From the NCBI GenBank assembly GCA_033977485.1, contig CM066994.1, forward strand, positions 29,772,637 to 29,836,636: 64,000 nucleotides of DNA. The letters are read 5' to 3'. Of the stretch, positions 10,885 to 22,500 are shown in pieces (position 1 is the stretch's first letter; each line of letters starts with the position of its first letter). The DNA comes from Hydrangea macrophylla. Its lineage: Eukaryota; Streptophyta; Magnoliopsida; Cornales; Hydrangeaceae. Under the pieces are notes generated by a model. That model was not told the origin of the DNA. It saw nothing but the letters and a program-made list of their open reading frames with translations, and searched no databases. The translations under genes and the position numbers were made by a program.

Positions 10885-13399
10885 TCCTTCCTCCCTTAAA
10901 CAGGATTTCGTCTCCGAAATAAAGACTAATTAGTCCTGAAACAACTCTGGGTACTTCTTCCGCATATCGGCTTTGACTTCCCATGAGGCTTCATTCTCGT
11001 TATAGTGATTCCACTGAACCTTCACCAACGGGATATTCTTATTCCTCAGCTTCTTGATGCTCTGATCTAGAATCTTCACGGGTCTCTCCTTATAGGTTAC
11101 GTTATGAGTCATCTCAATATCGTCATAACTAACCACATGCGAGGGGTCTTGTATGTACTTTCTCAGCATACTAACATGGAATACATTATGAACCCTAGAC
11201 ATCTTCGGTGGTAGTGCGAGTCGATAAGCCACTTTTCCAACACGATCCAAAATCTCGAATGGTCCGATGGAACGTGGGGCCAACTTCCCTCTCTTGAGAC
11301 CAAAGCGTACTACTCCTCGGGTCGGTGAAACTTAAGAAGCACGTGATGTCCAATATTAAATTCCAAATCTTTCTCCGTCGATCGGCATAACTCTTATGCC
11401 TTCTTTGAGCGGTTTTCATCCTTTCCTTGACCAAAGAAATCTTCTCGTTGGTTTCTCTAACCAAATCTGGTCCCAACAACTCCGTGTCTCCGACTTCTGC
11501 CCAACACAACGAGGAACGACATGGTCATCCAGATAATGCTTACAACAGAGCCATCCCGATACTCGTGTGGTAGTTATTGTTATAGGCAAATTCGACCAAA
11601 GGCAAGTGTGTCTCCCAAGATTTTCAAAGTTGATGACACAAGCCCTAAGCATATCCTCCATGATCTGATTAACACTCTCAGTTTGCCCATCTGCCTAAGG
11701 ATGAAAAGCAGTACTCATCTTTAACGAGGTTCCCATAGCTTCTTGCTGGCTTTCCCAAAATCCAGATGTAAAACGTGCATCGCGATCTGACACAATCGAA
11801 ACAGGTGCACCGTGAAGTCGCACAACTTGTTGTATGTACATCCGGCTCATCTTCTCTACCGGGTTGGTCATACTATAGGAAATAAAATGAGCTGACTTAG
11901 TCAACCGATCCATGATTACCCAAATGGCGTCATGATTCTACTGAGATCGCGGTAATCCCACTACACAATCCATGGTTATGTGCTCCCACTACCAACCTGG
12001 GACAGGTAGCGGTTGCAACAATCCCGAGGGTCTCTGATGTTCATCTTTGACTTGTTGACACGTCAAACACTTGGATACAAATTCGGCCACATCCTTTTTC
12101 ATACCTTTCCACCATAAATTTCTCTTTAAATCCTTATACATTTTTGTTCCTTCCGGGTGAACTGTATATCTGGACTTGTGTGCTTCTTCTAGAATGTTGT
12201 TTCTCAAATTTCCACCATCTGGCACACACAATCGGTCTCTGCATTGATACCCTCCGTCAGTTCCCACTTTCCATTCTGTCGGACCTTTCTCTGACATCTT
12301 AACGAACTATATTTGAAACTTCTCATCTTCTTTCTGTGCTTCAATAATGCGATCGATAAGAACAGGTTGTAGGATAAGACATCCAAAAAGTTGCCCTTCT
12401 CTTTCCTCAGCACTCTGCACCTCAAATTCTGCCAATGTTTCCAGTGCTCGCCATTCTCTCACCATCAAGGAGGCGATAGTTTGTCGACTCAAAGCATCCG
12501 TGACCACATTAGCTTTACCAGGGTGGTTCTTTGAAATCGTAATCTTTAATTAGCTCCATCCATCTGCGCCTCATGTTCAACTCTTTCTGTGTGAACAAAT
12601 ATTTCAGACTCTTGTGATCGGAGAACAGATCAAACTTCTCACCATAGAGATAATGTCTCTAAATCTTGAGTGCAAAAACTACTACTGCCAGCTCCAAATC
12701 ATGAGTGGGGTAGTTCAACTCTGTTGGCTTCAGCTGCCTAGATCCATAAGCGATAACTCTACCATCTTGCATAAGTGCACATCCCAGTCCTTGATAAGAC
12801 GTGTCACTGAAGATAGTGAACTTCTCATTAGGCTTGGGTATAGCGAGTACCGGTGCAGTGGTGAGTCTCTTTTTCAACTCTAAAAAGGCGCGCTCATGCT
12901 TCTCTGTCCACTTGAATTTCAAATTCTTCTTCATCAATCCAGTCAATGGCTATGCTATTTTTGATAATCCCTCAACAAATCTCTGATAATAGCCTGCGAG
13001 TCTAAGTAAACTCCTAACTTCTGTAGGGTTGCTTGGTCTAACCCAATTTGATACAGCATCTGTCTTGGATGAATCCACAGAAATTCCTTAAGACGACACC
13101 TCGTGTCCCAAAAATTTCACTTCTTGCAACCAGAATTCACACTTACTGAATTTGGCATACAGTTGGTGATCCTTGAGTGTCTGCATTGCTATCCGTAGAT
13201 GTTGCTCGTGTTCTTCTTCTGACTTAGAATAGAACAAAATATCAACTATGAAGACGATGACAAACTGATCCAAATAAGGCTTGAACACTCTGTTCATCAA
13301 ATCCATAAACACTGCCGGGGCATTCATCATTCCAAATGGCATCACCAAAAATTCATAGTGACCATACCAGATTCTGAAAGCAGTCTTAGGTATATCTTC
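10885..13399 (-). pseudogene. Gypsy-1 pol fragment: partial RT, RNase H, integrase, chromodomain
   Basis: Minus-strand remains of a Ty3/gypsy polyprotein. In order they are: partial reverse transcriptase (13399-13088), in which the catalytic box reads FIVDIL where FIDDIL is usual, so one catalytic aspartate is lost; RNase H (about 12946-12659, [17 protein letters not shown]); integrase zinc region and core (about 12300-11500, CLTCQQVK, IVSDRDARFTSGFW); then [11 protein letters not shown] and a chromodomain-like end ([25 protein letters not shown]; 11283-10930). Frames are broken many times. The order and C-terminal chromodomain fit Del/Tekay chromoviruses. The N-terminal RT, protease and gag are missing because Athila-like copy 2 sits at 13400 and the far side was lost. 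Confidence 0.92.
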
Positions 13400-14872
13400 T
13401 AATGTTGTCAATATCAAGATATAAAAATATACTTTACTTTTCTAAAGATTTGCAGTATGGAAGTAAAGGTTGAACCCACAGAGATTGAAATACTACAGTG
13501 CTTTAATTTTAAAACTTAAATCTAATTAATTATGAAAAACAGATTTTGATTTGATTCTAATTAAACTAAGAACAAAAAAAATAAATCTAAATTATGAAAG
13601 CAATTAAAGTTGTTTTAAAGATATTTGAAGGGAACCTAGGATTGCAAATCCACCACTAGCTTCATAATAAGGGCATTTATGAATTACTATAGCTTATTAA
13701 GTTGGATGATAATGGGAAATTGTAGCTACAAGCCCAATTCCTCCGTCAAGAAAATAACTATGGTTCAAGCACCAACATAATCCATCTTCGCTTAGCACTA
13801 ATTATCCCACACTAAACTAGGGTTGTGGTATAATCCGTCTAATCTAGGCATGGACTATTCGGATACTTGATAGCACAATTCAATTTAAGCACCATTACAT
13901 GTAAATAATCTAAACCAGCACAGCAAGCATAGATCATTGAGCACACTACCATAAAAATAGATCTAAGACAAGAATAAACTTTGAAAGTAATGATTTAATC
14001 AATAAAAGAACGATTTATTTATAAAAATCCTCGAAACATGTAACTGTCATCCATACATAATAAAACTAAAATAAAAACATAAAATACACCCTATTACTTG
14101 GCTAGGGTTTCATTGAAACCCTAGATCTAGGTTTAGTTGGCCATGGAATTGATGAACGGCAAGAGGTTGATGGAGGAGGCCATGGGAATCCTTGGTCTTC
14201 TTCTTCTTCTCCTTGGTTTTCTCTCTTCAATGGCTGAAATTTTAGTTATATATGGATGTATCTAATGTTGTGTAATGATGTGTAACCTTAAATTTGATTT
14301 AGAATAGTATTTATATAGAGTTTGGAAGGATTTAGGAAGCTTTCCTAAGTCAAATCGTACTAAAACAACTGTTTTTACTTTTTTGGACGTCATATGCGCA
14401 AATCACCTTCGTTGGGCACTTTAATTTAACAAAATACACGTTTTTGGTTTTTTCACAAGTTGCTCGCGCGACCCGCTCGTGCGAGGTCCTTTTCGCTACA
14501 CTGCGCAACTTTCGTAGAATTGCGATAACTTTTTGCTCAGAACTCGAATTGACTCGCTTTTGCGGCCATGCGTCCGTAAGTACTCAAAGATCTACATTTT
14601 ATATCTCTGGAGAAATTTCTCAAACTAAAGTATTCCTTACCAAAAATGTGATTTACCAAGGCTGCTACTGCATTCAGCTTTCACCGAAATCACCGTTTGA
14701 GCCCAAAATGACTTCTAAGGCCACTAATCATTGGATTTTTGTGCATTTTCAAGTTAAAGCTCTAAATCCTACAAAATTAGAATACTTATTAAAAAATAAC
14801 TAATAACTACATGAAATGGGCTAACAAAGCGTATTTTTAGAACTATAAACGGCAACTATTCGTCGTCGATCA
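13400..14872 (-). mobile_element. Athila-like copy 2, 3' LTR
   Basis: Minus-strand LTR (1473 bp) starting TGATCGACGACG at 14872 and ending near 13400, alignable along its length with the LTRs of Athila-like copy 1. The purine tract GGTTTGGGGGTG directly before it (complement, 14871-14884) is the same as in copy 1. It contains a 16-codon ORF (14133-14183) and a hairpin of AAACCCTAG arms (14103-14125), both shared with copy 1. It is inserted in the Gypsy-1 reverse transcriptase. Confidence 0.9.
14133..14183 (-). CDS. 16-codon leader ORF in Athila-like copy 2 LTR
   Basis: ATG at 14183-14181 in context CCCATGG, stop TAA at 14135-14133. The peptide MASSINLLPFINSMAN has the same length as, and 10 of 16 residues in common with, the ORF at the same place in copy 1 (35378-35428). 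It lies downstream of the TATA-like box in LTR orientation, so it would be an upstream ORF of the genomic transcript. Whether it is translated is unknown. Confidence 0.4.
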   Translation of the reverse strand: MASSINLLPFINSMAN

Positions 14873-17561
14873 CACCCCCAAACCTACTCTTTGCTAGTCC
14901 TCGAGCAAAAAGAACAGAAAAATAAAACTACTACTACAAATACTACTCCATTTTCGCATGGATCACGATTGCATTTAGCTTATGCAACAAGCCTTTTAAA
15001 CCTCTAGGTGTCCCTAGTCGGACGAGTGAAGTCTCGTGAGGGTTCTCGTCAACAAGTCACCCACAACCATCTTTATTAACTTGTAAAGAAAAGTTTTATT
15101 AAACGAAAAAAAACATTCAATACTCCTTATCATAGAACGACGATTTGAAATAGAAAAATGAACATAATGAAACATCCACCTAAGTCATGAAAAACAATCC
15201 CAAGCATATGCATCGTATAAATCAATAGAATTTCTTATAAAATTGCACATGTGTGATATGGTGGTCAAATGAACACATGTATGTCATGAACATGGAATAT
15301 AATTCCGGATAACCTTTTAACTATGTCTAAACTATGAATCTCACAATGTTAATTACACTCTCAAATGAAACACTCAGAAACATGTGTAATTTTTCTAAAA
15401 TATGTGAGTAAAGGAAATATATTTTTAAAACAAAAAATCGCTCACATATAACTCAAACAAGACGCATGACACAAAAGAACAACAGTCTCATGGATAGGAC
15501 GGCAATAGTCAAGAGAAATTAATCATTACCATGTTTTAATCCCCTTTCCATCGTTTATATATACAAACCATGTTTCTAGGATCAAATAGGACTTTTCAAA
15601 GGTTATAACGTGGCTCAGGCAATGAAAAATGATAGAAAGGATTTGTGAGGTAGTTTTAGAGTGGCACTGTAAGGCATGTTCGATTTCTTTCATTCTCTCC
15701 TCCACCAACTTCATCATTTCATTATCTTCTTTTCATTCTTTTCAATTTTTTCTCCTTCTGTTTCTTTTTTTTTTTTTTTTTTTAACCTCATTTTTTTTTT
15801 CTTCATTGCTCTTTTTTTTTTCTTTATTCTTTTCCTCCTCGTTACTTTTGAAATGAATATTCATTGAATACCAAGGCAACCACCCCAAACATCATCTTAT
15901 TTTCTTTTTCTTCTTCTTCTCAATCACACATCGCCTTAACACCACTAAAAGTTGATCAATCTTTCTGGGGTGAACTCCAAGTTGGCCAAATTGGAGCAAA
16001 AATAGGATAATGGTAATTAAAGAAAGAAAACGGCATTTTAATGGCTCAAAGGGAAAACTAAGGACGTTTATCATTTATTAGTCGATAATAAACAAAGAAG
16101 GCCTAAAATCATGTCCTAGGGTTATTTGGTTCTTCAACATTTACGACGGAAGATTATTTAGCATGGTAGCAAATATTTTAACTTGACTATCAACCAAAAC
16201 AAGAATAATGAGACTAAACAACAAGTTAATGCGCTATTTCAATGAAATTCGACAAACACAAAATGTATTTATAACCCTCTAAAAAAGAAAAGATAGGCTC
16301 AAAAGCTCACTGGGTTTAGTCTCTACCATGTGTTATCTAGAAATCCGAATCAAATTATAGTTCACATCAAACATGTATTCAAGCAACTACGTGCAGTGCA
16401 TAGGTTTGTGTGCAAATCTATGATATAAAACTGCGATTCGAACGATACATAACTTAAAACGTTACATCATGACTTCATCAAATATTTAATCACATATTCT
16501 CATGTTTACCATTCTATAACAATCCAAGTTACATAACAAGATGTATCTACTAGAAATTGCAAAACCGTAGGTGACATCGTTTATTTAAGCACAAGAATCG
16601 AATTTTTTTTTCAAAATTTTGTGTATATAATAATGTGCATGTGAATACATACCCCCAAACCTAAACCTTTCATTGCCCCTAATGAAACAATAAAACGAAA
16701 GAAAGGAGAGTACGTAAAGAAGGAACGATAATACCTCGATCTCGACAAACACAAACCAGGTGAACGCACAATAATATGGAATCAAAGTTCAATTACTCCA
16801 AATGGAGCACTATTTCATCTGTTAATACTTAACAAAAGAAAATTAAACAAACTAATAAAGGCTAAAATATAATACATATTTTCCTCTTTTTTATTTATTT
16901 ATTAATCAATAAAAACTAACCTAGAATTAAAAGAATGTAATGAAACACATAGAAACAAAACCATCTAAACAAAGACAAACTCGATTGTAAAAAACTACCA
17001 GAAAAGAAAAACAACTAGACAGGTGTGGGAAACAGAAGGTAAAAGAAAAAAGATAAAAATTGAGAAATCCCCACCTCGCAAGAGTGGACCGCGCACGCAA
17101 CCCTCGCTCGCGTGAATCCCTCCGTGAGTTTAAGCAGAAGCTTATTTTACATTTTATACAAGAAGGATTTCTAAGTCCCCAGATCGCGCGAGCGGGCTGC
17201 TCGAGCGACCTCCTCGCGCGCGCGAATCTAGGCACGAGATGTAACAGAAGCTCATATATATAAAAAGTTGAAAAAATTTTGTCTAAAGGGGAATCTCGCG
17301 CGAGCGGGCCACCGAGCAACATGTCGCGCGAGCGGATAGCGCGCGTGACTTTGGTCTTTTTCTCTTTTTCTTTATAAAAAATTATATAAGTTCAAAATAA
17401 ATTTACTCTGACCCCCCAACCTATCCAGAAAACTCAAAAACAGACTCAAAATGACCCAAAAACGACCAAAAACAATAGAAATAGATGAACTAAATCTTGG
17501 GTTGCCTCCCAAGAAGCGCTATGTTTTACGTCTTTAGCTAGACCGTACTAGCTCAAGACTC
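14873..17561 (-). mobile_element. Athila-like copy 2, noncoding internal region
   Basis: Homologous in reverse orientation to 39237-41833 of copy 1, with no reverse transcriptase, RNase H or integrase in either copy. Shared landmarks are a purine tract with a hairpin (16649-16688), CpG-dense blocks (17074-17115, 17181-17225, 17293-17346) and two stem-loops just after the gag-protease stop (17496-17513, 17536-17553). Minus-strand frames such as 16927-17322 come from the CpG blocks and are not considered genes. Confidence 0.85.
17074..17346. repeat. CpG-dense blocks (copy 2)
   Basis: Three blocks rich in cgcgcgagcgg-type strings separated by AT-rich DNA, matching the block arrangement in copy 1 at 39436-39673. 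Confidence 0.8.
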
Positions 17562-18006
17562 AAGGAGGTCGTGAATCAGAGTTTGTACCCTTTAGGATAT
17601 CAGGAAGAGCCCGGTGATAAGTAGAAATAACATCGCTTTGAATTAATTCGACCGATGGTTCTCCCGAATTATATTCAAATCAATTTCTTATCTTTTGAGT
17701 AAATTCATCTTTGGGGTCTTGTTTATTCAAATTCATCCGCTCACTACTCACCATATTATTTTCATTACTCACAGGTATTACATAATTAGGTTCAATAGTT
17801 TGTCTTACCTCACTATCTGCCTCACATAGATAATCGTCATCTTTGGGAGGTTGATCAATAGCATTAAAAATGTTCAATTTTAAGTTCATATTCCCAAACG
17901 ACACCTTCATCACCCCTGTTCGGCAGTTAATACACGCATTAGCGGTTGCTAAGAATGGACGACCTAAGATGACAAGAGTGTATTTTCTAGCATCTAGCAC
18001 GGGTTC
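17562..18006 (-). pseudogene. Athila-like copy 2 gag-protease, C-terminal remnant
   Basis: Minus-strand sequence matching the last part of the intact protein at 36636-39236 (VILGRPFLATANA, CRTGVMKVSFGNMNLKLN, QPPKDDDYLCEA). The visible frame ends at a TGA (17680) where copy 1 has a CGA arginine codon, a C-to-T nonsense change; homology continues to about 17562. The other end stops at 18006, where homology jumps to the Gypsy-2 LTR, so the catalytic protease motif and all of gag are gone. Confidence 0.9.
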
Positions 18007-18504
18007 ACAAGCTGCTCTTATGGTGGTATGAGGGACCTATTAGGGTCTGGTTGGTACCATTTTTAGGTGGTATGGTTGAGTGTGAGATTTCAAGCTCCGG
18101 CGAAGAGCTTCCATGGAGGTTCCGGTGTAAACCAGAGCTTAAGGCTCTGTTTGGGCGCGTGTGTGAGGGTCTCTATGTATGTGTGTGATGTTTAAAATAC
18201 AAAGAGTCATACAGGGGGGTGTAGGAGTGTATACCTAGTCTCGGGTCTCTCTTTCTCCTTCTCCGTCTCCGACGAGCTCACTCTCTTTGCGTCACTTCTC
18301 TTGCTTCTAGACCTTAGTGTGTGTGTGTGTGTGGGTACAAGGGGTAGAGGTGATGAGGCAGGGAGACAATGGTGTGAGTTTGGTTTGCTCTCAAACTCTC
18401 TCGGCAATGTCTTTCTCTCTCAACAGTAACCCATATATACATGCACTGGTATACATATGCACCTATACAGATTCTTACAAATCTGTTGGATTGATAGGGA
18501 AGAT
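18007..18504 (-). mobile_element. Gypsy-2 3' LTR, distal part (truncated)
   Basis: Matches about 47405-47907 of the Gypsy-2 5' LTR on the same strand and continues after the nested element at 28929-29329. The remaining roughly 2.9 kb of LTR, including its CGTGACA end, is missing because homology switches to the Athila-like protease at 18005-18007. A TATA-like catatata (18432-18439) is shared with the 5' LTR. Confidence 0.9.
18500..18504. repeat. Target-site duplication AAGAT (left)
   Basis: AAGAT directly precedes the LTR start TGTAACACC at 18505 and recurs at 28924-28928 after the 3' LTR end GTGACA. The uninterrupted paralogous site at 47903-47907 has a single AAAAT. Confidence 0.95.
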
Positions 18505-18819
18505 TGTAACACCTGTAATTTTCTCTCATTTACAATATCAGCTTTTTCTAATTTCTGTATTGGACCTACTATATTATTATATTACTATTTTAATTACGTG
18601 ACGGTAGGGACGTGTTGTAGTATTACCACATGGACTGTAGTAACCATACCGACTCGACCATAATAAGATTTAACTTAGTCCCGTACCCGGACCCGAACAT
18701 TAGAAATAATACTCGGTTGTACGTAAATCGAGACCGACACGTATATCGAGGAACTTATGCACGCAAATTGAGGAAGTGGCACGAAACCCAAGGTGGGCCC
18801 CACATGGCCGACCACTTGG

Positions 18820-18970
18820 TGGCACATGCAACATCACCTCCACATGTCATCTATAAACATGCCACTTGTCCATGCAATGGACACTTGTCCATGCATGCTT
18901 ACATGAGCTCATGCAAGGTGACACCTTGCACATGCAAGGCTCTATTTAAACATGAAAGTCTTCATGCATT
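18820..18970 (+). promoter_or_regulatory. TRG LTR core promoter with CATGCA cluster
   Basis: TATTTAA at 18943-18949 (26062-26068 in the 3' LTR) is the best TATA candidate. Around it CATGCA occurs about six times in 150 bases, including the palindrome CATGCATG. CATGCA is the RY motif bound by B3-domain seed regulators in plants; its use here is inferred from the motif only. Confidence 0.5.
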
Positions 18971-19247
18971 ACTCTCTTTTTAACACATACAATCTGCATA
19001 TATTTGAGAGGGAGAGAGAGCTAGAGTTATAGCTCCATGGAAGAATAGAAGAAGAAGAAGTTCATCCTTGAAGTTTGAAGATTCAAGCTCCACTAAGCAT
19101 AAACCAATATCAAGCTTAAATTTCAAGCTTTTGTGAGTAATTGTGAGTAATCTAACTCAATTAAGAACCCATATAATATGTATTAATGTTTAGTAGAAGT
19201 TTGATGTTGTTGTGTTGAAGTTTTCATGACATGCAAGATAAATCCTT

Positions 19248-19912
19248 AAATCTGTGAAACTGAAACTTTCAGCAGAACATAGTTTAGTAAAATGAATGTT
19301 TTGTGCAGCTCAAAAATCCGAATTAAGCTAGGTTTTTTTGTGGTAGTAGATAACTCATTTATCTACAAATAACTCTTCTATAGCTCAGTCTAGAAATCAA
19401 TCCTTCATGGGTGAAATGCATGTACAACGCAGTGTTATAAATCTGAGAAACTGAAACTTTCAGCAGAACATAGTTTAGTAAAATGAATGTTTTGTGCAGC
19501 TCAAAAATCCGAATTAAGCGAGTTTTTTTTTGTGGTAGTAGATAACTCTTTTATCTACAAATAACTCTTCTATAGCTCAGTCTAGAAATCACTCCTTCAT
19601 GGGTGAAATGCATGTACAACGCAGTGTTATAAATCTGAGAAACTGAAACTTTCAGCAGAACATAGTTTAGTAAAATGAATGTTTTGTGCAGCTCGAAAAT
19701 GAGAATTAAGTTAGGTTTTTTTGTGAAGAAAACTAACTCATTTGTCTACAAATAACCCTTCTATAGCTCAGTCTAAAAACCCCTCCTTCATAGGTGAAAT
19801 TCACGTACAATGCAGTATTATACATCTGGGACAGAACAGTCCGAGATATAAGAAATGTTTTGTAAAATAAATAGTTTGAGTAGCTCAAAAATGTAATTGA
19901 AGCTAGATTTTT
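19248..19912 (+). repeat. 191-bp tandem repeat, 5' LTR of TRG
   Basis: Units start at 19248, 19439 and 19631 (each aaatctg.gaaactgaaac), with a decayed partial unit from about 19823. The 3' LTR has one more full unit (26367-27220). Confidence 0.95.
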
Positions 19913-20634
19913 TTTGTACATGAATATATTCCTATTATCTACAATGTTTTAGTTTTGAGTTTTATCTACAAAATAATTTATCATGCCCAAATAAATCATG
20001 ATAATTCAGTCAACACAGTGAAAATATATCCTAGCAGATTGTACAACTTCTTGTATAATGTTTTGTTGATGCATGGTGTTAATTGTTGATACTAGTTTGC
20101 TGGTACTTGTGTTGTTATGAAAATCTCGTGCTATAGTAGTGCTATCGCATAGATGAGTATGTTAAGGGTTTCGGCTATGTGTTTATTGGTATTAAATTCA
20201 CGTTATAAATCCATGAGCTATGTGCTATGTTTTCTATTTTTGTGAATATAGTTTAATGACTGTTGGAAAGTTCATACCCAAACTATAAGTATATTGTATG
20301 GCACGATTATTGCGTTGATAAATGATCGGGAAAGTTTCCATCATAAGTATATTGAGAGGAAAACGGAACGTCGGACGTATAGCGAAATATTAACGGTTAT
20401 AAATGGATGATATTAATGAACTAAACTACGAAACATGCGAACGCGTAAAATAACGATAAAACCTTCAATACCAGATTTAATGTGAATAAGGGACATTGGA
20501 CCTCGTTTCTAGTCGTGTGTCTACTGGTCAAAGTTGGTTCGTGAACTTTTGTGTCGTGTTTGGATAATTCTTGCGAAGTTGGTCTCTCGATTATTCCATG
20601 GAGTCGATTGGTGAGTTATGTTTTGTTCCTTGAT

Positions 20635-20893
20635 CTGAGGATCGGCATGACGTGTTCGGTCAAGTGCGGATGACCTGAGGATCGTCGTGACGTGTTCGAT
20701 CAAGTGGTTGATTATTTTTCCGCACCCTTGGACTGAGGATCGGCATGACGTGTTCGGTTATGTACGGGTGACCTGAGGATCGGCATGACGTGTTCGTCCA
20801 AGTGATTATTAATTTCCCGTACCCTTGGTCTGAGGATCGGCATGACGTGTTCAGTAACGTGCGGGCGACCTGAGGATCGGCATGACGTGTTCG
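20635..20893 (+). repeat. TGACGTG-containing repeat array, 5' LTR of TRG
   Basis: Six copies of ctgaggatcggcatgacgtg plus ttcg at about 20635, 20675, 20733, 20773, 20831 and 20871. Spacings alternate 40 and 58, so it is a 98-bp dimer repeated three times. Each copy carries an ACGT core (TGACGTG), the kind of site bound by plant bZIP factors. Confidence 0.95.
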
Positions 20894-21699
20894 ACCAAGA
20901 GATTGTTAATGTCCCGCACACTTATGCCATTTGGGCGACAGTTTGAGTGCCAGTTGGGCGACAGTTAACTATTCATTGTTGAGTGTTGTTCTTTCTTGTC
21001 CAATAAATGCGTTTGGAGTTAAGTCTTCTTTCAGTCAATGTCATTGGTCAGTTCAGTTCTGGGTTAAGTTTCAAAGGGAATGATTGGGTTTAAATAAGAC
21101 ATGGTTTTGAGAATGAGAAAAGACGAACAAGGCATAGTATCGAGAATAAGAAATGATGAATGAGATATGGTTTCGATAAATAAGAGAGATGAAGAATAAC
21201 GTATCTTAAGTGGTGGTAACCTTAAGGGGACCCCTCACTTAGCTTAACCGCTAACGGCTTTTCATGCCGCTGGACCTTCCACGTCCAGCCTTTGCAGGTC
21301 CAGACGGAGCCGACTGCTATCAAGATGCTGACTTTACTACTGAATACTATGCTGGTGAAGACTACTACGAGGAAGGCTACGGTTTCGCTAGTTGAAGGCT
21401 TTGGAGCTTTTCTTTTGTTGTAGTTCTGTTATTATTATGTCAGTAATGTAATAGTTTAGCTGGTCTTATAATATGTATCTTTTGGATATCTTTTTGGCCT
21501 ATAATACACTACTGATGTAAGACTTGGATGTTTTAAATTTCTGCTTCCGCTGAACTTAGTCACTTTCCTATATCACATTATTGTTATAAGCATGTTTGGA
21601 CAATCTGGTGACACTCACAACCAGTCATGTGTCTACGAACCCATAAAGGAAATTTATTTTTCCCTATTTTTGGTACTTCGGGGCGTGACAGGGATTTTT

Positions 21700-21711
21700 T
21701 GGTATCAGAGC
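21700..21711 (+). other. TRG primer binding site
   Basis: TGGTATCAGAGC nine bases after the 5' LTR end, the usual plant site complementary to the initiator tRNA-Met 3' end. Confidence 0.9.
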
Positions 21712-21954
21712 TTTAGGTTTAGACGCGCTCACTGATTGTCCTACACCTTAAGTTATGAGCCTAAGATTTACCTTGTATTAGTACTGACACTAAGATATCT
21801 CCTCTTGAATGACTATGGGGTCGAGCTTCGTTCATGATGATTTTGAGGTCACTCTAATCGCGACGGTCGTATCCAGCCTGCCGACCCTGTACTATATCGA
21901 CAATGGATCTGCTAGAGGGCGAGGCATATCTTAGAGGAGGACATATGGAGAGCT

Positions 21955-22500
21955 ATGCTTACCGATACATTGCAGTATCCGGATCAAGTTCAGCCTGAGT
22001 CGATCCATGCTTCAGAGACTACCGTACTTATTCGCCAGGAGCCTATCAGCATGACTCATGACGAGGCACTATATAACAATATACTCTTCCCGATTATCAT
22101 GGCCGCACCAACACTTCCATTCTTACCCGAGCCCATACCAGAGCCAGATGCCGATTCAGATCCAATGGATACAGATAACGATGACGACATAGCGAGTGGA
22201 GAGGATTCTGCAGGCAGTGACCACTCAGCAGACGACCCATCTAATGGTGACGACACAGATGACGACGATGACCTGACAATTGAGGACAATCCGGCAAGTA
22301 GCAATGATGAGCCGATCAAGGAGGTTGACCCAGTAGACGATTTTCAGAGAGCAGGAGATGATGTACACGACCATCTAGCACCACTAGTTGATTTGGACAA
22401 GATGATACCGATGCCTGAGCAGAACCACGAAGCAGATCTTGATGCCATCGAGGAGGAGGAGGAGGACCCTGAGGAGTTCTTAGAGGGCCTTAATAGATAA
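21955..22500 (+). CDS. Acidic leader ORF of TRG, function unknown
   Basis: An open frame of 181 codons between the primer site and the gag remnant. Its middle and end are very rich in Asp and Glu (TDDDDDLTIED, EEEEEDPEEFLEGL). No domain is recognised. Gypsy-2 has a similarly placed acidic ORF (34171-34641) before gag, with shared style rather than clear alignment, so it may be a leader protein common to this chromovirus group or a low-complexity relic. A frame this long inside a decayed element is notable, but its codon composition alone could keep it open. Confidence 0.5.
   Translation: MLTDTLQYPDQVQPESIHASETTVLIRQEPISMTHDEALYNNILFPIIMAAPTLPFLPEPIPEPDADSDPMDTDNDDDIASGEDSAGSDHSADDPSNGDDTDDDDDLTIEDNPASSNDEPIKEVDPVDDFQRAGDDVHDHLAPLVDLDKMIPMPEQNHEADLDAIEEEEEDPEEFLEGLNR

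Larger units (their letters stand above)
18505..21690 (+). repeat. TRG 5' LTR
   Basis: TGTAACACC...GGCGTGACA, 3186 bp. In order it has CATGCA-rich DNA and a TATA-like box (18943-18949), three 191-bp units and a decayed fourth (19248-19912), six copies of a TGACGTGTTCG unit (20635-20893), and about 76 bp near its end (after 21570) that the 3' LTR lacks. Confidence 0.95.

Noticed and set aside
14444..14803. A 119-codon plus-strand frame in the Athila-like copy 2 LTR
   Set aside because: Antisense to the LTR, not open in copy 1, and no domain.
16927..17322. Arg/Ala/Ser-rich frames over CpG blocks (also 34920-35218, 39322-39785, 41951-42186)
   Set aside because: Artefacts of the CpG repeat, open in several frames and both strands.
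18630..18983. A 117-codon frame in the TRG 5' LTR, also open in the 3' LTR (25749-26102)
   Set aside because: It overlaps the TATA-like box and is kept only because the two LTRs are nearly identical; no domain recognised.
22056..22319. A Ser-rich minus-strand frame opposite the TRG acidic ORF
   Set aside because: Complement of Asp/Glu codons read as Ser; no independent support.
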